Position numbers and translations under genes: made by a program
Source of the DNA: Dermacentor variabilis
Taxonomy: Eukaryota; Arthropoda; Arachnida; Ixodida; Ixodidae
Length of the DNA stretch: 64,000 nt
Direction of reading: 5' to 3'
NCBI RefSeq assembly: GCF_050947875.1
Contig: NW_027460291.1
Span: 22,775,368 to 22,839,367 of the forward strand
The notes under the pieces: model-generated
What the model was told of the DNA's origin: nothing
Database searches by the model: none
What the model saw: only the letters and a program-made list of their open reading frames with translations
Part shown: one piece after another, positions 22,395-33,965 of the stretch
How the letters are laid out: every line of letters begins with the position of its first letter
Numbering within the stretch: the first letter of the stretch is position 1

Positions 22395-22590
22395 ATGGGC
22401 GGCCCCGAGTCCGGCCCAGGCCCATGGCGTCAAGCCCCGTCCGGGTCTGTGGCTTCGAATCCGAATCGGGCCCGTGGCCTCAGGCCCAAGCCCGGCCTGG
22501 GCCTGCCATAAACGCTTCGGACGGACCGGCCCACCAGCCGGGCCCGGGCTTTCGGGTCGGCCCGGGCGCGTTTAGTGCTCTAGCGCAGGG
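22395..22590. repeat. GGCCCGG-rich degenerate repeat
   Basis: Dense GGCCCG/CGGGCC words and 'gaatccgaat', in the opposite arrangement to 10488-10650. No coding content. Confidence 0.55.
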
Positions 22591-23261
22591 AAAAATTAAC
22601 AGATCCCACTCGATGACCACGAACTCTCAGTTACAACGCGACGCTTCACGCCGTGTTTTGGAAACTTGAGATTATGCGACCGCAAACGCTGGACGTGTGG
22701 AACAAAAAGCACGTGAAAGCGCCAACCATTTTGACTCTACCTGTCCACTTGACGCACAGAGAGGGCACGCGTGAGAGGTGGAGACGCGCACATTCCCCCC
22801 CCCCCCCCAATCGTGTGCTTGATCCCGTTACCGCGCGTTCACTCTGTCCCTATCCCTCTCGCGCAGAAGGCATCGTCAGATCTCGCGTTTTTCCGACCGC
22901 TGGGAGCTGCCGCGCGCCCCACTGCATCTCAAGATTACTTATCGATCCGACAAATGGCGGACCGGTGTTTCCCGCCAACGGCGTGACGGCACGCGCTCTT
23001 CGATAGCGGTTTTGCGTGCAAACTTTTTATGCAGAAAATCGTTCGAAAAAATATTGCCAACTCTTCCCCTACCGGAACATGAGGAAAACTTCTGCCTCGC
23101 CCAACGTTTTTAGAGTTTTTTGCTACATTAACTAGCCATAAAGGTTGCAAGTTCATGTTTGAGATGGCCGAAAGCTTTGTTAAATCGAAACCGTTTCACA
23201 AGCTTACTTCCTTAAATGGCGAAAGAAAATACACTGTTTTCAGTGAAAGTAAGATCAGAAA
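22591..23261. other. No gene recognised; C tract at 22795-22808
   Basis: It contains a run of about 14 C. The right part (23160-23261) may be interior sequence of the Tigger-like element whose end follows, but no transposase motif is readable. Confidence 0.4.
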
Positions 23262-23324
23262 ATGAATATAGTTCGTTGCATCGCGGATTTCATTACATCC
23301 AGGTTCGTTGCATCGAGGTGACTG
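23262..23324 (-). repeat. Possible Tigger/pogo transposon terminus
   Basis: Three near-repeats of 'ttcgttgcatcg' / 'ttcattacatcc' end in GAGGTGACTG followed by TA. This recalls the inner and outer repeats of Tigger-type TIRs, which end GAGGTTCTACTG next to a TA duplication. The opposite terminus was not found. Confidence 0.35.
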
Positions 23325-23860
23325 TACTTCATTATATCGACTCGAGTGGCCATGACGGCCAACATCCGTAGGAGCAGGTCTCTTAACTCAGGCTGATCAA
23401 GTCGGAGGTTATGGCGTAGTGCTGCTGAGCTCGAGACTCTCCCACCACCACCAAAATGGCGCTGTGCCTCATAAGTCTATTTGAAAGATAGAGCGAGAAA
23501 TTATTCATTTCTTATGACTAATCGTTGTAGATGCGCACGGTATTTCAGTTTTCTTTTTGAATTCTTCATTGGGGGACACAGCAGAGTCATTGAAAGGGAA
23601 GTATTGCACATTACAATAATTTGCGTCATGTCATTAAGGCAAGTGTTTTTTGTACTTTCATAGTTCCATCAAATAGTTAATTGTATACTTACAAACAATG
23701 CTTGGAGAGCAAGGTTTCTGTTCGCTTATTTTACTCGCGTTAACATCTCTGTGGGCGTAACAATATGTCATACAGCCTCATAAGTAGATCGTTATTTTGC
23801 GCCTAGGACCTCACGATACATTAATCCATTCACTAAATATCTCCGTGCCACCGAAGCCGG
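23325..23860. other. No gene recognised
   Basis: Short frames without domains. Nothing recognised. Confidence 0.5.
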
Positions 23861-24310
23861 CTAATTGAAGCCGTCATATGAACGGGCATCGGTGTACGTT
23901 GCAACGAAGTCAGCAGCGAAAAGATTCAAGGTCAATCCGCCCTGCGATGGTGGATGACCAGCGGAGCTGTAAGCATTCATGTACGAAGTGTTCTCAATCA
24001 CCGATAGTTCGTTTTCGAACCATAATCGGTCACACAGACAAAAACTGAAGCCAAACGTTTTGTCCACGAAATCTCCGAGGAAACGCGCGTCCTCGCCACC
24101 AAAAGTATCAGCCTTCCGAGCGCGGTACTATCTTCGTTGCGCCGTGTTACTCGCTTCGAGATACGGGGGCTTTCCGTTCGAGCCCGCCGCTTACGGACAA
24201 CCTCCTTGGCAGCGTCCTGGCTGGTTCGTGCCGCCCGCCGCTCAGGCTCACGTCTGCAGTTCGGAAGTTGATCCTTGTGAGCAGCTTCTTCTAAGGCGCC
24301 ACACACTACA
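23861..24310 (-). pseudogene. Helitron-like ORF N-terminal fragment, copy A
   Basis: The minus strand first encodes an Arg/Ala/Glu-rich stretch (CRREPERRAARTSQDAAKEVVR). A frame shift brings FCLCDRLWFENELSVIEN, a motif I associate with the region before the Helitron helicase-like domain in large arthropod transposon proteins. A related copy lies just upstream on the same strand (24396-25450). The downstream Rep or helicase domain is absent. Both the family name and the gene type are tentative. Confidence 0.4.
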
Positions 24311-24395
24311 CGTGATCTCCCAATACCAGCGAATGCAACATACTAACTGCCTATTCGGTTCCTTGCGCAGGCGCCGAAATGCGGCAAATGGCTTG

Positions 24396-25450
24396 TTAGC
24401 AACCAGATGTCACACGAAATGATCGATGTGCGCTACGGCTTCGGCGCAGCCAAACTGTGCAGTTGGCGAAATCAGGAGCTGGGGCAGCTGTCAAAAGTGC
24501 ATTGCATTCACGCTTCGCTACACCTCTAACGTTACCAATCACCGTCAAATAGTTCTCATACCACACTCTGTCGTGCACCGGAAAAATGAATATGAAATGT
24601 CTGCTCAAAAAGTCCCTGCGAAATTTCGCAGACGCACCCTTGTGCTCGCCGAATTTACTAGTGTGGTATCTACATCGCTTCGCCGCAATAACCGCTTCGC
24701 GGCACTCGTATTCCTGTCGAGCCCACCGCTCACTGGCCGCCTCTCGGGCACGATCTTTGCTGGTATTCACGGCCCCTTTGTCAGCTTTACTCTTGCCATC
24801 ACCTGGCATGAAACGTCTTGTTCGTTTTGCCTCCTCATAGAGGGTTCGAGAGTTCTGAGGCACAGACATTGAAGAAATGACCAACCCTGCCGCTACTACA
24901 AAGGTAATTCAGGCTTGTCGTGTGGGCGCCAGCCCTTCGTCAAGGTTAAATAGCCCACAGTTAATGGTGCCGGATCGCCTCAGCCTCCCGCTCCCTCAAC
25001 TCGCGATGTTCTCGTTGCCGTCGGGTTGGCTGTGCTCGTGCGGCTCTAACGGCTGGATCGGCGTGCCCACGGTGAGCCCTTTCACAGGCGAGTTCTTGCA
25101 GCCACCCGTCAAAGGCTGCCTATTACTCAGGGAATGCACAATACGTGGCCGTCCCACCTGTTTTCCGAGATTGAAGTGAACGGAAACGAAGCCGGCCCAG
25201 CGCGCGTGACACTGTTCTAACGCCTCGATCGGTGCGCCGACGGTAAGCCGTTTGACGGGCGAGTTCTCGCCGCCGCCGCTCGTCGAAGGCTGCCTGTTTC
25301 TTGGCGAAATGCGCACTGCGTGGCCTTCCCATTCGTTTTCAGAGACTGAACTGAACGGAAACGAAGCCGGCGCCGCGCGCGATACCCTTTCCTGCCCTTT
25401 CCTTCCCCGGCGCAAGTGAAAGGGCTCTGATTGGTTGCGCACATGGCGTA
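24396..25450 (-). pseudogene. Helitron-like ORF N-terminal fragment, copy B
   Basis: On the minus strand a Met-initiated frame near 25332 reads FAKKQAAFDERRRRELARQ and RRRTDRGVR. A second, diverged unit follows (HADPAVRAARAQPTRR, REREAEAIRHH), then an Ala/Arg-rich block (RAREAASERWARQEYECREAV) and VHDRVWYENYLTVIGN near 24540. The last matches the CDRLWFEN motif of copy A with a histidine for the cysteine. At least two frameshifts and a stop occur. The Arg-rich repeat followed by a C-x-D-R-x-W motif recalls Helitron-associated N-termini. Confidence 0.4.
25036..25385. repeat. 175-bp tandem duplication
   Basis: Two units share 'gaacggaaacgaagccgg' at 25179 and 25354, and diverged copies of 'ggctgcctrtt', 'gcgagttct' and 'gtgcgccgacggtaagcc'. 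The period is 175 bp and identity perhaps 75 percent by eye. It duplicates part of the Arg-rich coding repeat described above. Confidence 0.6.
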
Positions 25451-26304
25451 AGCGCGTGCCTATGCAGCTGGAATCTTTGCTAATGACTCACGCTCCATCG
25501 CTGGTGCAGCTGTCATCTCACCAAACCGCCTTTTCCCGCACCTGCTCTACTCTGGGAGCAATAGGGTTTTTCTGCGTGACTAGGACAACGCCACCGAAAC
25601 TTGTGAGCCAATACAAGCTTCGCTTGAAAATGTGTGGGAGGCCAGACTTATAAAGTACCGCTGTATTATAGAGGAGAAAGGCGTTGCCCACGATATCACC
25701 CTTTTCGGCGGCGCACAATCATTCTAGAGCTGACCAAGCAGCACAAGACATTCTTTCCTACGCCCCCTTCCCATGTGCTCATGGCGCACGACGCGTTGCT
25801 GCTGCCAATAGATGACGTTTTAGTTGGAGCCTCTGCGGCAAAAAGTACTGACAGCGACTGACGGTTACCCGTCTTGTGTAACAGTTTGCACACGAAAGTC
25901 ACCCACCCTTATCAATCGCGTGAATGTAAATTCTCATAGAAGAGCAGAACTATTCACGCGGAAGCCATGCCAGGTATTGGCGACGTCAACTAAATGCGAC
26001 CCCCAGCGGCCGCGCCGAGAGACAGCCCATCCAGGTTTAACTTGGAGCAAAGAGGGCCTCCTATCACGGCATGCGCCGAATGCCTCGTAGTTCTCAAATC
26101 GTCGTGATGCTGCAGCGCACAAGCGCGAAAAGGAGAAAAATACGGATTTCGAAAGATTTGTTGTGTAGCATTATGCGTGTTATCGGGCTGGAAACACCGC
26201 AATACATGCTTTCACCTTTGCGCGAAAGAAGCAGGCGATGCGCATCGGTGAGCGACTTGGATAAGAAACTTCGCATTGGAAAAATTTGACGACTGATACT
26301 TTAC
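25451..26304. other. No gene recognised
   Basis: Short frames on both strands without recognisable domains, then the 5' edge of the truncated RTE copy. Confidence 0.5.
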
Positions 26305-26675
26305 CTCGACGCAACGACGCAACGAGCTATGGAAAGAAGAATGATAGGTGTAACGTTAAGGGATAAGAAAAGAGCAGATTGGGTGAGGGAACAAACGCGA
26401 GGTAATGACGTCTTAGTTGAAATCAAGAAAAAGAAATGGGGGGGGAGGGCATGGGCAGGACATGAAATTAGGAGGGCAGATAACCGATGGTCATTAAGGG
26501 TTACGTACTGGATTCCAAGGGAAGAGAAGCGTAGCAGGGGGCGGCAGAAAGTTAGGTGGGCGGATGAGATTAATAAGTTTGCAGGGACGACATGGCCACA
26601 ATTAGTACATGACCGGGGTTGTTGGAGAAGCATGGGAGAGGCCTTTGCCCTGCAGTGGGCGTAACCAGGATGATA

Positions 26676-26707
<32 letters not shown>

Positions 26708-26708
26708 A
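26305..26708 (+). mobile_element. RTE LINE, 5'-truncated copy
   Basis: It is closely similar to 18855-19225 and encodes VTLRDKKRADWVREQ and GCWRSMGEAFALQWA, ending at the same native stop, then (GAT)n at 26668-26708. A G-rich insertion of about 16-20 bp interrupts the frame relative to the longer copy. Truncation at the 5' side plus the simple-repeat tail is the signature of target-primed insertion. Confidence 0.85.
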
Positions 26709-27349
26709 CTATACCGATCTGTTTGAAACACTTCATTCGAGACTGCTTTCTTCCAGGCGAGCAGAAAATTGATTTCTTCATCTGGCTGGCGTTTCAAACC
26801 GCGGAGTATGCTTTCTTAGGCTGGTGCTTTGAAAAATTATATTGATGCACATTTAAGTTTCATTTGGTTTTCATTTATAGTTTTTTTGCCCCGCATTAGA
26901 ACTACTAGTGTTTTAAGCAGCATAAATATTCTCCGTAATGTACTTTTGTCTGCAAACACGGTAGCAGGAATGATAATTGCCTCGGAAAGTCTCAAGATGA
27001 TCATGACACATGTCATGCCGCGAGGCGACATATCGCTTTTATAGCATGCGTTAGCTTAGCGGTGCAAGCAGACGATGTTGTTTTCTCTTGCAAGGCGTTG
27101 ATCTGTCAGTTTATTAGCTCAGAAAAGATTGAGAACCAACAGGAAACAGCGCTCGTTCCAGCTTCGGAGCGTTCGACCTGCGGACAACGCCGCTAACTTG
27201 CTTTCCGACAATACTCGCACACCTAAATTCCATTACTACTGGTTCAATTCGTTTCCAAGTCATGCAATTGCACTAATGCAAGTGACATTGCCCAAAAGAA
27301 AATGTTCGCTAAATATTGGAAACTTTCTGGTAGAAACTTTACTTGATCC
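26709..27349. other. No gene recognised
   Basis: AT-rich, without recognisable coding content. The frame that becomes the LINE RNase H opens at 27129, but its first part has no homology I can see. Confidence 0.45.
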
Positions 27350-28403
27350 GGGCAGAGCCATTCTCCACCGGACCGGAACGGCAACAGACCTCCGTACCCC
27401 CGATGGGCAACGATCACTCCCGCCTGAGGTTAGAGGCAAGATCAAGGCGAACCCCATACCTAAGCACATGAGTCATGAACTCCATGAAGGACGACGCAAG
27501 GCACGCGTCGACAGACAGCGCCGACAATTCAAGGGCGACCCGTACGTAACGTACGTGGACGTGGCGGTGTACCCTGTAGGAGCCCTTTTCGCGGTGGCCG
27601 CCGTGAACGAGAGAGACAACTCCTTGACCCTTGCGGCCTCTGTCAGGGCAGAGAACCCAGCTGCGGCTGAGACCATAGCCGCGGTGCTAGTAATAAAGCA
27701 ACAAGACAGGGTAGGCAGCGAAGTTCATGTCGTTACCGACTCGCAACAGGCCTGCCGTAATTTTACCAACGGACGAACACCGCGGCAGGTGGCCCAGATT
27801 CTAGTCCCGTCGCTGCAAGAATCCCATCAAATCACGTGGACGCCGGGCCACGCGGGACTGGACGGAAACGAAAGGGCGAACGCCTTAGCTCGAGCGCTAA
27901 TCAACCGAGAGGGGCAAAACCAATCGTCGCATCAATCCCCACCCTTTACCTTCGGGCCCCTGCCATCCAATTACTGCGACAGACTCGAGATCCAGCGACT
28001 CAACCTCAGGATTTATCCTCCCCCTCACCGAAAGCTCAGCTCTGAATAGGCAGTAGCTCTCAGTGTTATTCGGACCAACACATTCCTAAACCTACACAGA
28101 TACAGCAAAATGTACCCACATGCACATCGCGGCATCTGCCCCTGGTGCAGCAACACACGCCCTACACTCTTTCACATCTCGTGGGGGTGCGGGGGCAAAC
28201 TTCAACACTTACAGACGCCTAGCACGTCATTTGAGTGGTGGGCGGTACAGCTGACCGGCGATACCCTGGCGGGACAAGAAGCTCTCGTCCAGCAAGTACG
28301 TCGAGCAGCCATGGCCAGTGGAGTCCTGGAATGAAGACGCCGCCCACGCGACCTCAAGAGCAGCGACCTTGATGGCCCAAATAAATGTTTCCTCTCTCTC
28401 ACT
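27350..28403 (+). pseudogene. I-like LINE 3' end: RNase H and C-terminal zinc motif
   Basis: A long open frame runs to 28049. It contains a linker (NPIPKHMSH, GRRKAR) and an RNase H domain with all four acidic segments visible: YVDVAVYPVG, AAAETIAAVL, VVTDSQQACR and WTPGHAGLDGNERAN. A frame change brings ICPWCSNTRPTLFHISWGC, a C-x2-C-x6-H-x4-C motif of LINE C-termini, then EALVQQVRRAAMASGVLE and a stop at 28334. AATAAA (28380) and a CTCTCTC tract follow. It is 5'-truncated, and RNase H itself looks intact. Confidence 0.75.
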
Positions 28404-29252
28404 TGATCCGATTGGTTGTTACTCACTTCTCAGGTTTCACCGGGTTTGAAAATTTCTATAACGGCGGGTGTCTGCTGTGTTCGCAAGCGCGAGCCCTACC
28501 TCGAACACTGCGTGCTGCAAGCACAAACAAGCTCCTTTGTATTTTGCGTTTTCTTTTGGCTCGTGAGGCATGCTCTAGGACAACGAGCCCATTCACAGAC
28601 CAACTCTAGCTGAGGCTCACGGTAAGCAGGTTCTTCCTCAGGCGTACGCATTACTCGTGGTCTTCCCGTAGTTGTAGCTGAGATGGATTGGGCGGAACCA
28701 CAAATGCAAAGCTCTGTATATTGGGCGCGAGGCCTGCCACTAGAGATGCGGCCGCTTCAATCGTTTTGACGATTGATGAGATTGGTTTGACTATTGACGT
28801 TGCTGCCGGCACTTTTTGCTGGCGCAAGTAGTGTTGCCAGCCCCGCGCTGCTAGCTAGTTTCGCGTTTAAATGGCCGGGCATTGTTCGTTGGACGCAAAC
28901 TGCCAGCAGGACATTTGTTTCTTTTGCGGCAGGGTGGAATCAGTCTTCAATAAATACGGTGCCGATCTAGCTCAATCGCGGAAAATGCACCGTGTGACAA
29001 CTGTATAAGATTTACGTATTTCACAGAGAGAAAGGGGTCACGCCATCCTTTTCCATCTGTTGAGCTATTCTTTTCGTCTCCCGCTAGGTCACGTGTAGCT
29101 CTTTAGCGAAGTCGGACAACGACGGCACAGGGTCCGCATAAACAGCTTCGCTGCAATAAATGGCAGCCACCCCAGAGCACACGACCAGCCTATCCCGGTG
29201 GTAAAAAACTCAGTGCCCTTCCACGCTCTGAAGAAGGATCAGCAGCGAATCC
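28404..29252. other. No gene recognised
   Basis: Two overlapping short frames at 28385-28613 show no domain. Nothing else recognised. Confidence 0.5.
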
Positions 29253-30087
29253 GTGTATGTGGGCCACTTAATTGCGAACTGCACCTCCGCTGGTAGTCGA
29301 CCCGGCTATCTTTGGGATCGGCCTACGTATGGGGATGTTTAACGCCTCCTTCACCTACGCCGCGGGTCGAGCCGGTATTGTACTGTCTTCGGGATCGGCC
29401 CACGTATGGGTAGTGCTTAACGACTGCTTCACCTCCACCGCGGGCCGGCCCGGCATTGCACTACCTTCGGGATCGGCCCACGTATGGGGAGTGCTTAATG
29501 CGTGCATCACCTCTGCCGCAGTTCGGCCCGGCCTTGCACTATCTTCGGGACTGGCCCACGTATGAGGAGTGCTGAACGGCTACTTCACCTCAGGCGCGGG
29601 CTGGGCCTTTATTGCACTGTCTTCGGGATTGGCCCACGTATGGGGATTGCTTAACGCCGGCTTCACCTCCGCCTCGGGCAGGCCCAGCATTGCAATATCT
29701 TCGGGGTCGGGCCATGAATGGGTAGTGCTTAACGCCTCCTTCACCTCCGACGCAGGTGGGCCCAGCATTGCACTAGCTTCTGGATCGGCCCACGTATGGG
29801 GAATGCTTAACGCCTGCTTCACCTGCGCCGTGGGTCGGCCCGGCATTGCACTATCTCCGGGATCCGTCCACATATGGGGAGTACTTAACGCCTGTTCACC
29901 TTCGCCGCGGGTCGGCCCGGCATTGCAATATATTCGGCGTCGGCCAACGCGTGGGTAGTGCTTAACGCCTTCTTCACCTCCGACGCTGGTGGGCCCAGCA
30001 TTGCACTATCTTCTTGATCGGCACACGTATGGGGAGCGCTTAAAGCCTGCTTCACGTCCGCCGCGGGTAGGCCGTACATTGCAATAT
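29253..30087 (+). repeat. 78-bp tandem repeat array, left part
   Basis: Units starting with ttcgggatcggccca-type sequence begin at 29311, 29388, 29466, 29544, 29622, 29700, 29778, 29856, 29933 and 30011, a strict 77-78 bp period, with a partial unit before 29311. The next unit is cut by the Gypsy-4 LTR and resumes at 40080. Because 78 is divisible by 3, frames stay open on both strands (26-residue repeat, SSGSAHVWGVLNACFT-like). Scattered stops (e.g. 29566) and indels argue against a protein gene. Confidence 0.9.
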
Positions 30088-30249
30088 TGCCACGCCAGTA
30101 CAACGATGAAGAATAGGTCAACGCGTGTAGGCATGAGGCTTTGTGTCAAGGCGCAGTGAAGAAGGCGCAGTTGCTCGGTATTAAAAAGGCGACCCGCCGC
30201 GGTGCCTCCTGAATAGCGCTCTACGGCCCCTGTTTCTGATGTTGCGACA
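30088..30249 (+). repeat. Gypsy-4 5' LTR
   Basis: TGCCACGCCAG...TTGCGACA, matched by 39909-40075. 'TGGTGGAGGTGCT' follows after 1 nt, as in Gypsy-2, and is the likely primer-binding site. Confidence 0.85.
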
Positions 30250-30469
30250 GTGGTGGAGGTGCTAGAGCCTGCAGCCCCATGCGGGCAATCCCTGTTCGGA
30301 GCCGTACACCTAGTCCCGAAGCTCCACCTGTCATAACGACTCGAGTCCACCGTTTACTTGGCGCCTGCTTGGCCTCAGCCCGGAGTTCGCGCCCATTGCG
30401 ACTCTCACCGACATGGCTACACTGTCGCACTTCTACCTCCTTCACATACGGCACCTGGCATTTCCCAGG

Positions 30470-31370
30470 TGACGCATGCCCGACATCTTCCATTCCGATG
30501 CTTTTGAAGATGTTGAGGACTGGCTTGACCAGTACGAACGTTTCGCCCTGTTCAATCGCTGGAACGACCAACAAAAACTCTCACATGCTTATTTCGCGCT
30601 TGAAAACCGCGCTAGTACGTGGTACGCGACCAGGGAAGCGAGCTTCCAAAGATTGGCCACTTTTCGTCGTCAGCTCCTTCTCAAACTCGGGCCGGCGGGA
30701 TTAAGCGCAACAACTTATTGAGGCTCGGGTACATAAACCAAACGAAACCGTCGCCATGTATGCGGAAGATATGGCCCATCTCTTTCGGCGAGCTGCTCCG
30801 GATATGACCGAGGCAAGGGAAGTACGTCGTCTTATGCAGGGAATTAAGGAACTGCTCTATGTCCGGTCTTATCCGAAACCCGCCAACAACGGACGTCGAA
30901 TTCATCAAGGAAGCGTCTGTCTTCAGCAACGTTGCGGCCACTTCGACCGCCAGCCAAACAACACACCAATCAGCTCCACAGCTCCGATCGCTGACTACAC
31001 TTTGTTACGTGATATGATTCGTGACATCCTGCGTGAAAAGCTGCGAGCCTTCGCCATTCCTCCTACGGAGTTGCCGGTCGTTTCTGTTGCCGAAGTCGTG
31101 CGCCAGGAGTTGCGGCAAGCATTCTCCTGACCAGCCCATGTCCAAAAACACGTTCGCCGACCTATAACGACATGGTCCGACGCCCTCCCCCTTCACCTCG
31201 GGTAGCACCATTTCAGCCACGGCCCAGTCCCGTGCCGTGTTGGCAACGGGAGTCTGCGAGACGTCCTCCAGTTCGCCCTACCGACTTGTGGCACGCGGCT
31301 GACCGTCGACCACTCTGCTTCCGCTGCGGCGAACCAGGCCACATTGCCCGCTACTGCCCAATCCAGACGC
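30470..31370 (+). pseudogene. Gypsy-4 gag remnant
   Basis: Capsid motifs VEDWLDQYERFALFNRW and AYFALENRASTWY read at 30476-30721. A shift leads to MAHLFRRAAPDMTEAREVRRLMQGIKELL (30756-31130). A further frame (31172 onward) carries an intact zinc knuckle, CFRCGEPGHIARYC, near 31317-31360. The order matches the intact Gypsy-2 gag, including the Pro/Arg-rich stretch before the knuckle. Confidence 0.8.
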
Positions 31371-31565
31371 TGCAGTCAACTCCTTTTCGCCTGCCGCTTC
31401 TTTGCACTTCGTCGACCGTCGCACCCTGCGCAGTGATCAGCTGTCGACCAGCCAGGCAGCTTCACCACGTCGTCGCTGGCAGTCCCCGTCCCCTAGCGTT
31501 ACACTTCCCCAAAGCGTCAGAGTTTTCACCACTTACGTCGGCAGGGGTGGTCGCTCCCCTAATCC

Positions 31566-32084
31566 GTGCCGGGAAAACTAACGGCAGCGACCTCCGGGGG
31601 GAAAGTTGCCTTGTGTGGAGACGCCAGAAACACTCCCCACGCTCCGCACAAAGACGACCAGACGACGACTACTAGTCACGCCGACGACGATGGTATGACG
31701 ACGACGAATACTTACGCCGACGACGTTGCCCGCGCCGATCTCAGCATACTGGTGGATGGACATCATGCCTCCGCATTTGTTGACACTGGCGCAGACTTTT
31801 CGATAATGCGGCAAGAGCTGGCCGACCGAATTAGGGAAGTGAAGACGCAGTGGACAGGCTGCCACATGAGAAGTGCCGAGGGTCAGCTAATGACACCAAC
31901 GGGCACATGCAACGCCCGAATTCTCATCGGTAATTCCAGCTTCGTTGCCACTTTTGTCATTCTCCCTGACTGCCGCAGACCTCATTTTGTGGGTAGATTT
32001 TCTGCGAGATCACGGCGCACTCATAAACATTCCGGAACGTATGCTAACATATTCTGCCAGCCCATACGGCGACAAAATGAATGA
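31566..32084 (+). pseudogene. Gypsy-4 protease
   Basis: Aspartic protease with an intact active site in SAFVDTGADFSIMRQE, followed by GTCNARILIGNSSF and ATFVILPDC. The DVILGxDFL end is frame-shifted (PHFVGRFSARS). It closely parallels the Gypsy-2 protease (LVDTGADYSVM), supporting a common lineage. No pol frame links it to RT. Confidence 0.75.
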
Positions 32085-32479
32085 CGGGTAGCATGAGCGT
32101 TTGCGAATCGCCGACGATGAGAGCTTCCAGCCGTGATCCTGCTGCCTTGTATCTGTATCAAGTACGAAGCCCTACCACGGGGATGTGATCGCGTAGCAAA
32201 TCGTTGCACTATTGCTCACGCAAGGCGTTTTCACTGCTAGAGTCGTACTTGACACGACTCATGGGAATGCGGAAGTGCGTCTCACGAACGCCGTCACATT
32301 CAGAAGGGTACCGCAATTGTTTACTGCGACGACATCACCTAAGTTACAGATTGTTTCGCTGTCCAAGCAACGACCATCCCACCCTTGACTCCTTTGTCTG
32401 TCGACGTCAGCTTCAACCTGTCGCCTTCCGAGCGGCAGCGCCTATTGGAGCTGATACACCAGTTCTAAGATTGTTTTTC

Positions 32480-33654
32480 TACGGTGTCAAAGGTCGCCCA
32501 AACACCACCGACCAAGCAGCGTATCATCACCGATGATACTAAGCAGCCGATTCGACAAAATCCCTACCGTGTAGCTCCAAAGGAACGCGAAGAGATTCAA
32601 AAGAAAGGGGAGGAGGTGTTCCAGGATCATGTATAACAGCCTTCGAAAAGTCCCTTGGTGCCACCCGTGGCCTTAGTAAAAAAAAAGGACGGCAGTTTGC
32701 GATTCAGCATCGATTACCGCAAATTAAACCAGGTCACGAAGAACGACGTCTATACGCTGCCACGCATCGACGATTCGCGGGACAGGCTGGGGCATGCACG
32801 TTATTTTTCATCAATGAACCTACGAAGTTAGTATTCGCAGACCGATGTCGAGAGAGAGATCGCGAGAAAACTGCCTTCTTGACCCCCGACGGCCTTTACG
32901 AATTTAAGGTCCTTCCTTTCGGTTCGTGCTCACAGCCTGGCACTTTTCAGCGTCTAAAGGACATTGTACTTTCAGGCCAGAAGTGGCAAACATGCTTGGT
33001 CTATCTAGACGATGTCATAGTGTTATCATCTACATTTGAGGAGCACCTAAGCCGGTTACTCACTGTTCTCCAAGCCATACGCTCCGCTGGCCTGACGTTA
33101 AAGCCAGATAAATATCATTTTTTCTCTGTGAACTGTGCTTCCTCTCCTACGTCGTCAGTGACGAGGGTGTACGACCTGATCCAGCCAAAATAGACGCTGT
33201 GGCAAAGTTCCCCACACCTTCCGACAAGAAGGCAATGAGTCTCTTCGTGGGGCTGTGCGCCTATTACAGATGCTTTATTTTTCATGTATTTCAAATTTTC
33301 ATGTATTGCTGCGCCATTAAAACGCCTGACACGAGACGATGTTCCCGTTCTGTGCGGGGAAAATGAACAAGCAGCCTTCAGCGAACTACGCAAACGCCTG
33401 CAAACGCCACCTGTTCTTGCCCACTTCGACCAACATGCCCCTACAGCACTTCATACTGGTGCGAGCAATGTTGGTCTGGGTGTCGTACTGGTGAAGTGGC
33501 ATGAGGGCTCCGAAAAAGTAATCGCCTACTCCAGCCGAACTCTCTCTCGTACGGAGGAAAACTACTCAACTACCGAGAAGGAATGCCTCGCCGTGGTGTT
33601 GGCGGTTATCAAATTTCGCGCGTATTTGTACGGCCGTTCATTGAAGGTTGTCAG
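32480..33654 (+). pseudogene. Gypsy-4 RT and 5' part of RNase H
   Basis: RT reads KKDGSLRFSIDYRKLNQ (about 32690-32740), then stops at 32634 and 32830. The frame 32879-33193 holds TPDGLYEFKVLPFG and an intact YLDDVIV. After another shift, connection and RNase H read at 33284-33654: HTGASNVGLGVVL (first acidic position now glycine), [10 protein letters not shown] and GRSLKVVS. The next codons of RNase H (DHH...) are found 4.66 kb away at 38327, where the nested element ends. Confidence 0.85.
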
Positions 33655-33876
33655 TGTCAGGATCCGCGCGGATTCGTGAACGAGGGAGGGCTTGAGGCGC
33701 CCTCTGTTAGATAGATGCTCTGCAGCGTGGTGGTGATCAACGATGACTGAGCCCCGAGCAGCTGTGCCTGTCGGTGTTGGGTGCGGCGACCAATGCTGCC
33801 TACCGAGACTGGCAGGCCACCGAGCCTGGCCACTCAACGAAGATTATGCCCGAGGGGGCGTCACATGCTTGTTACA
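33655..33876 (-). repeat. Mag-like 3' LTR
   Basis: Plus-strand ends TGTCAGGATCC and CTTGTTACA. Direct repeat of 38097-38318, sharing 'attatgcccgaggggg'-type and 'ggtggtga' blocks. Confidence 0.85.
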
Positions 33877-33965
33877 CGCCTTTACCCATAGTTTCTCGAT
33901 AACAAAAACTTGCAAATTCAAAGTACGAGGCTCTGCCTGCGTCCTAGCCGGGTCGATGGTGCCTG
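33877..33965 (-). other. Mag-like 3' untranslated stretch
   Basis: Short non-coding stretch between the end of pol and the 3' LTR. No distinct polypurine tract recognised. Confidence 0.4.

Noticed and set aside
29272..29958. Long repeat-containing frames as a structural protein gene
   Set aside because: The frames exist because the 78-bp unit is divisible by three. Stops, 77-bp units and open frames on the other strand argue for a minisatellite.
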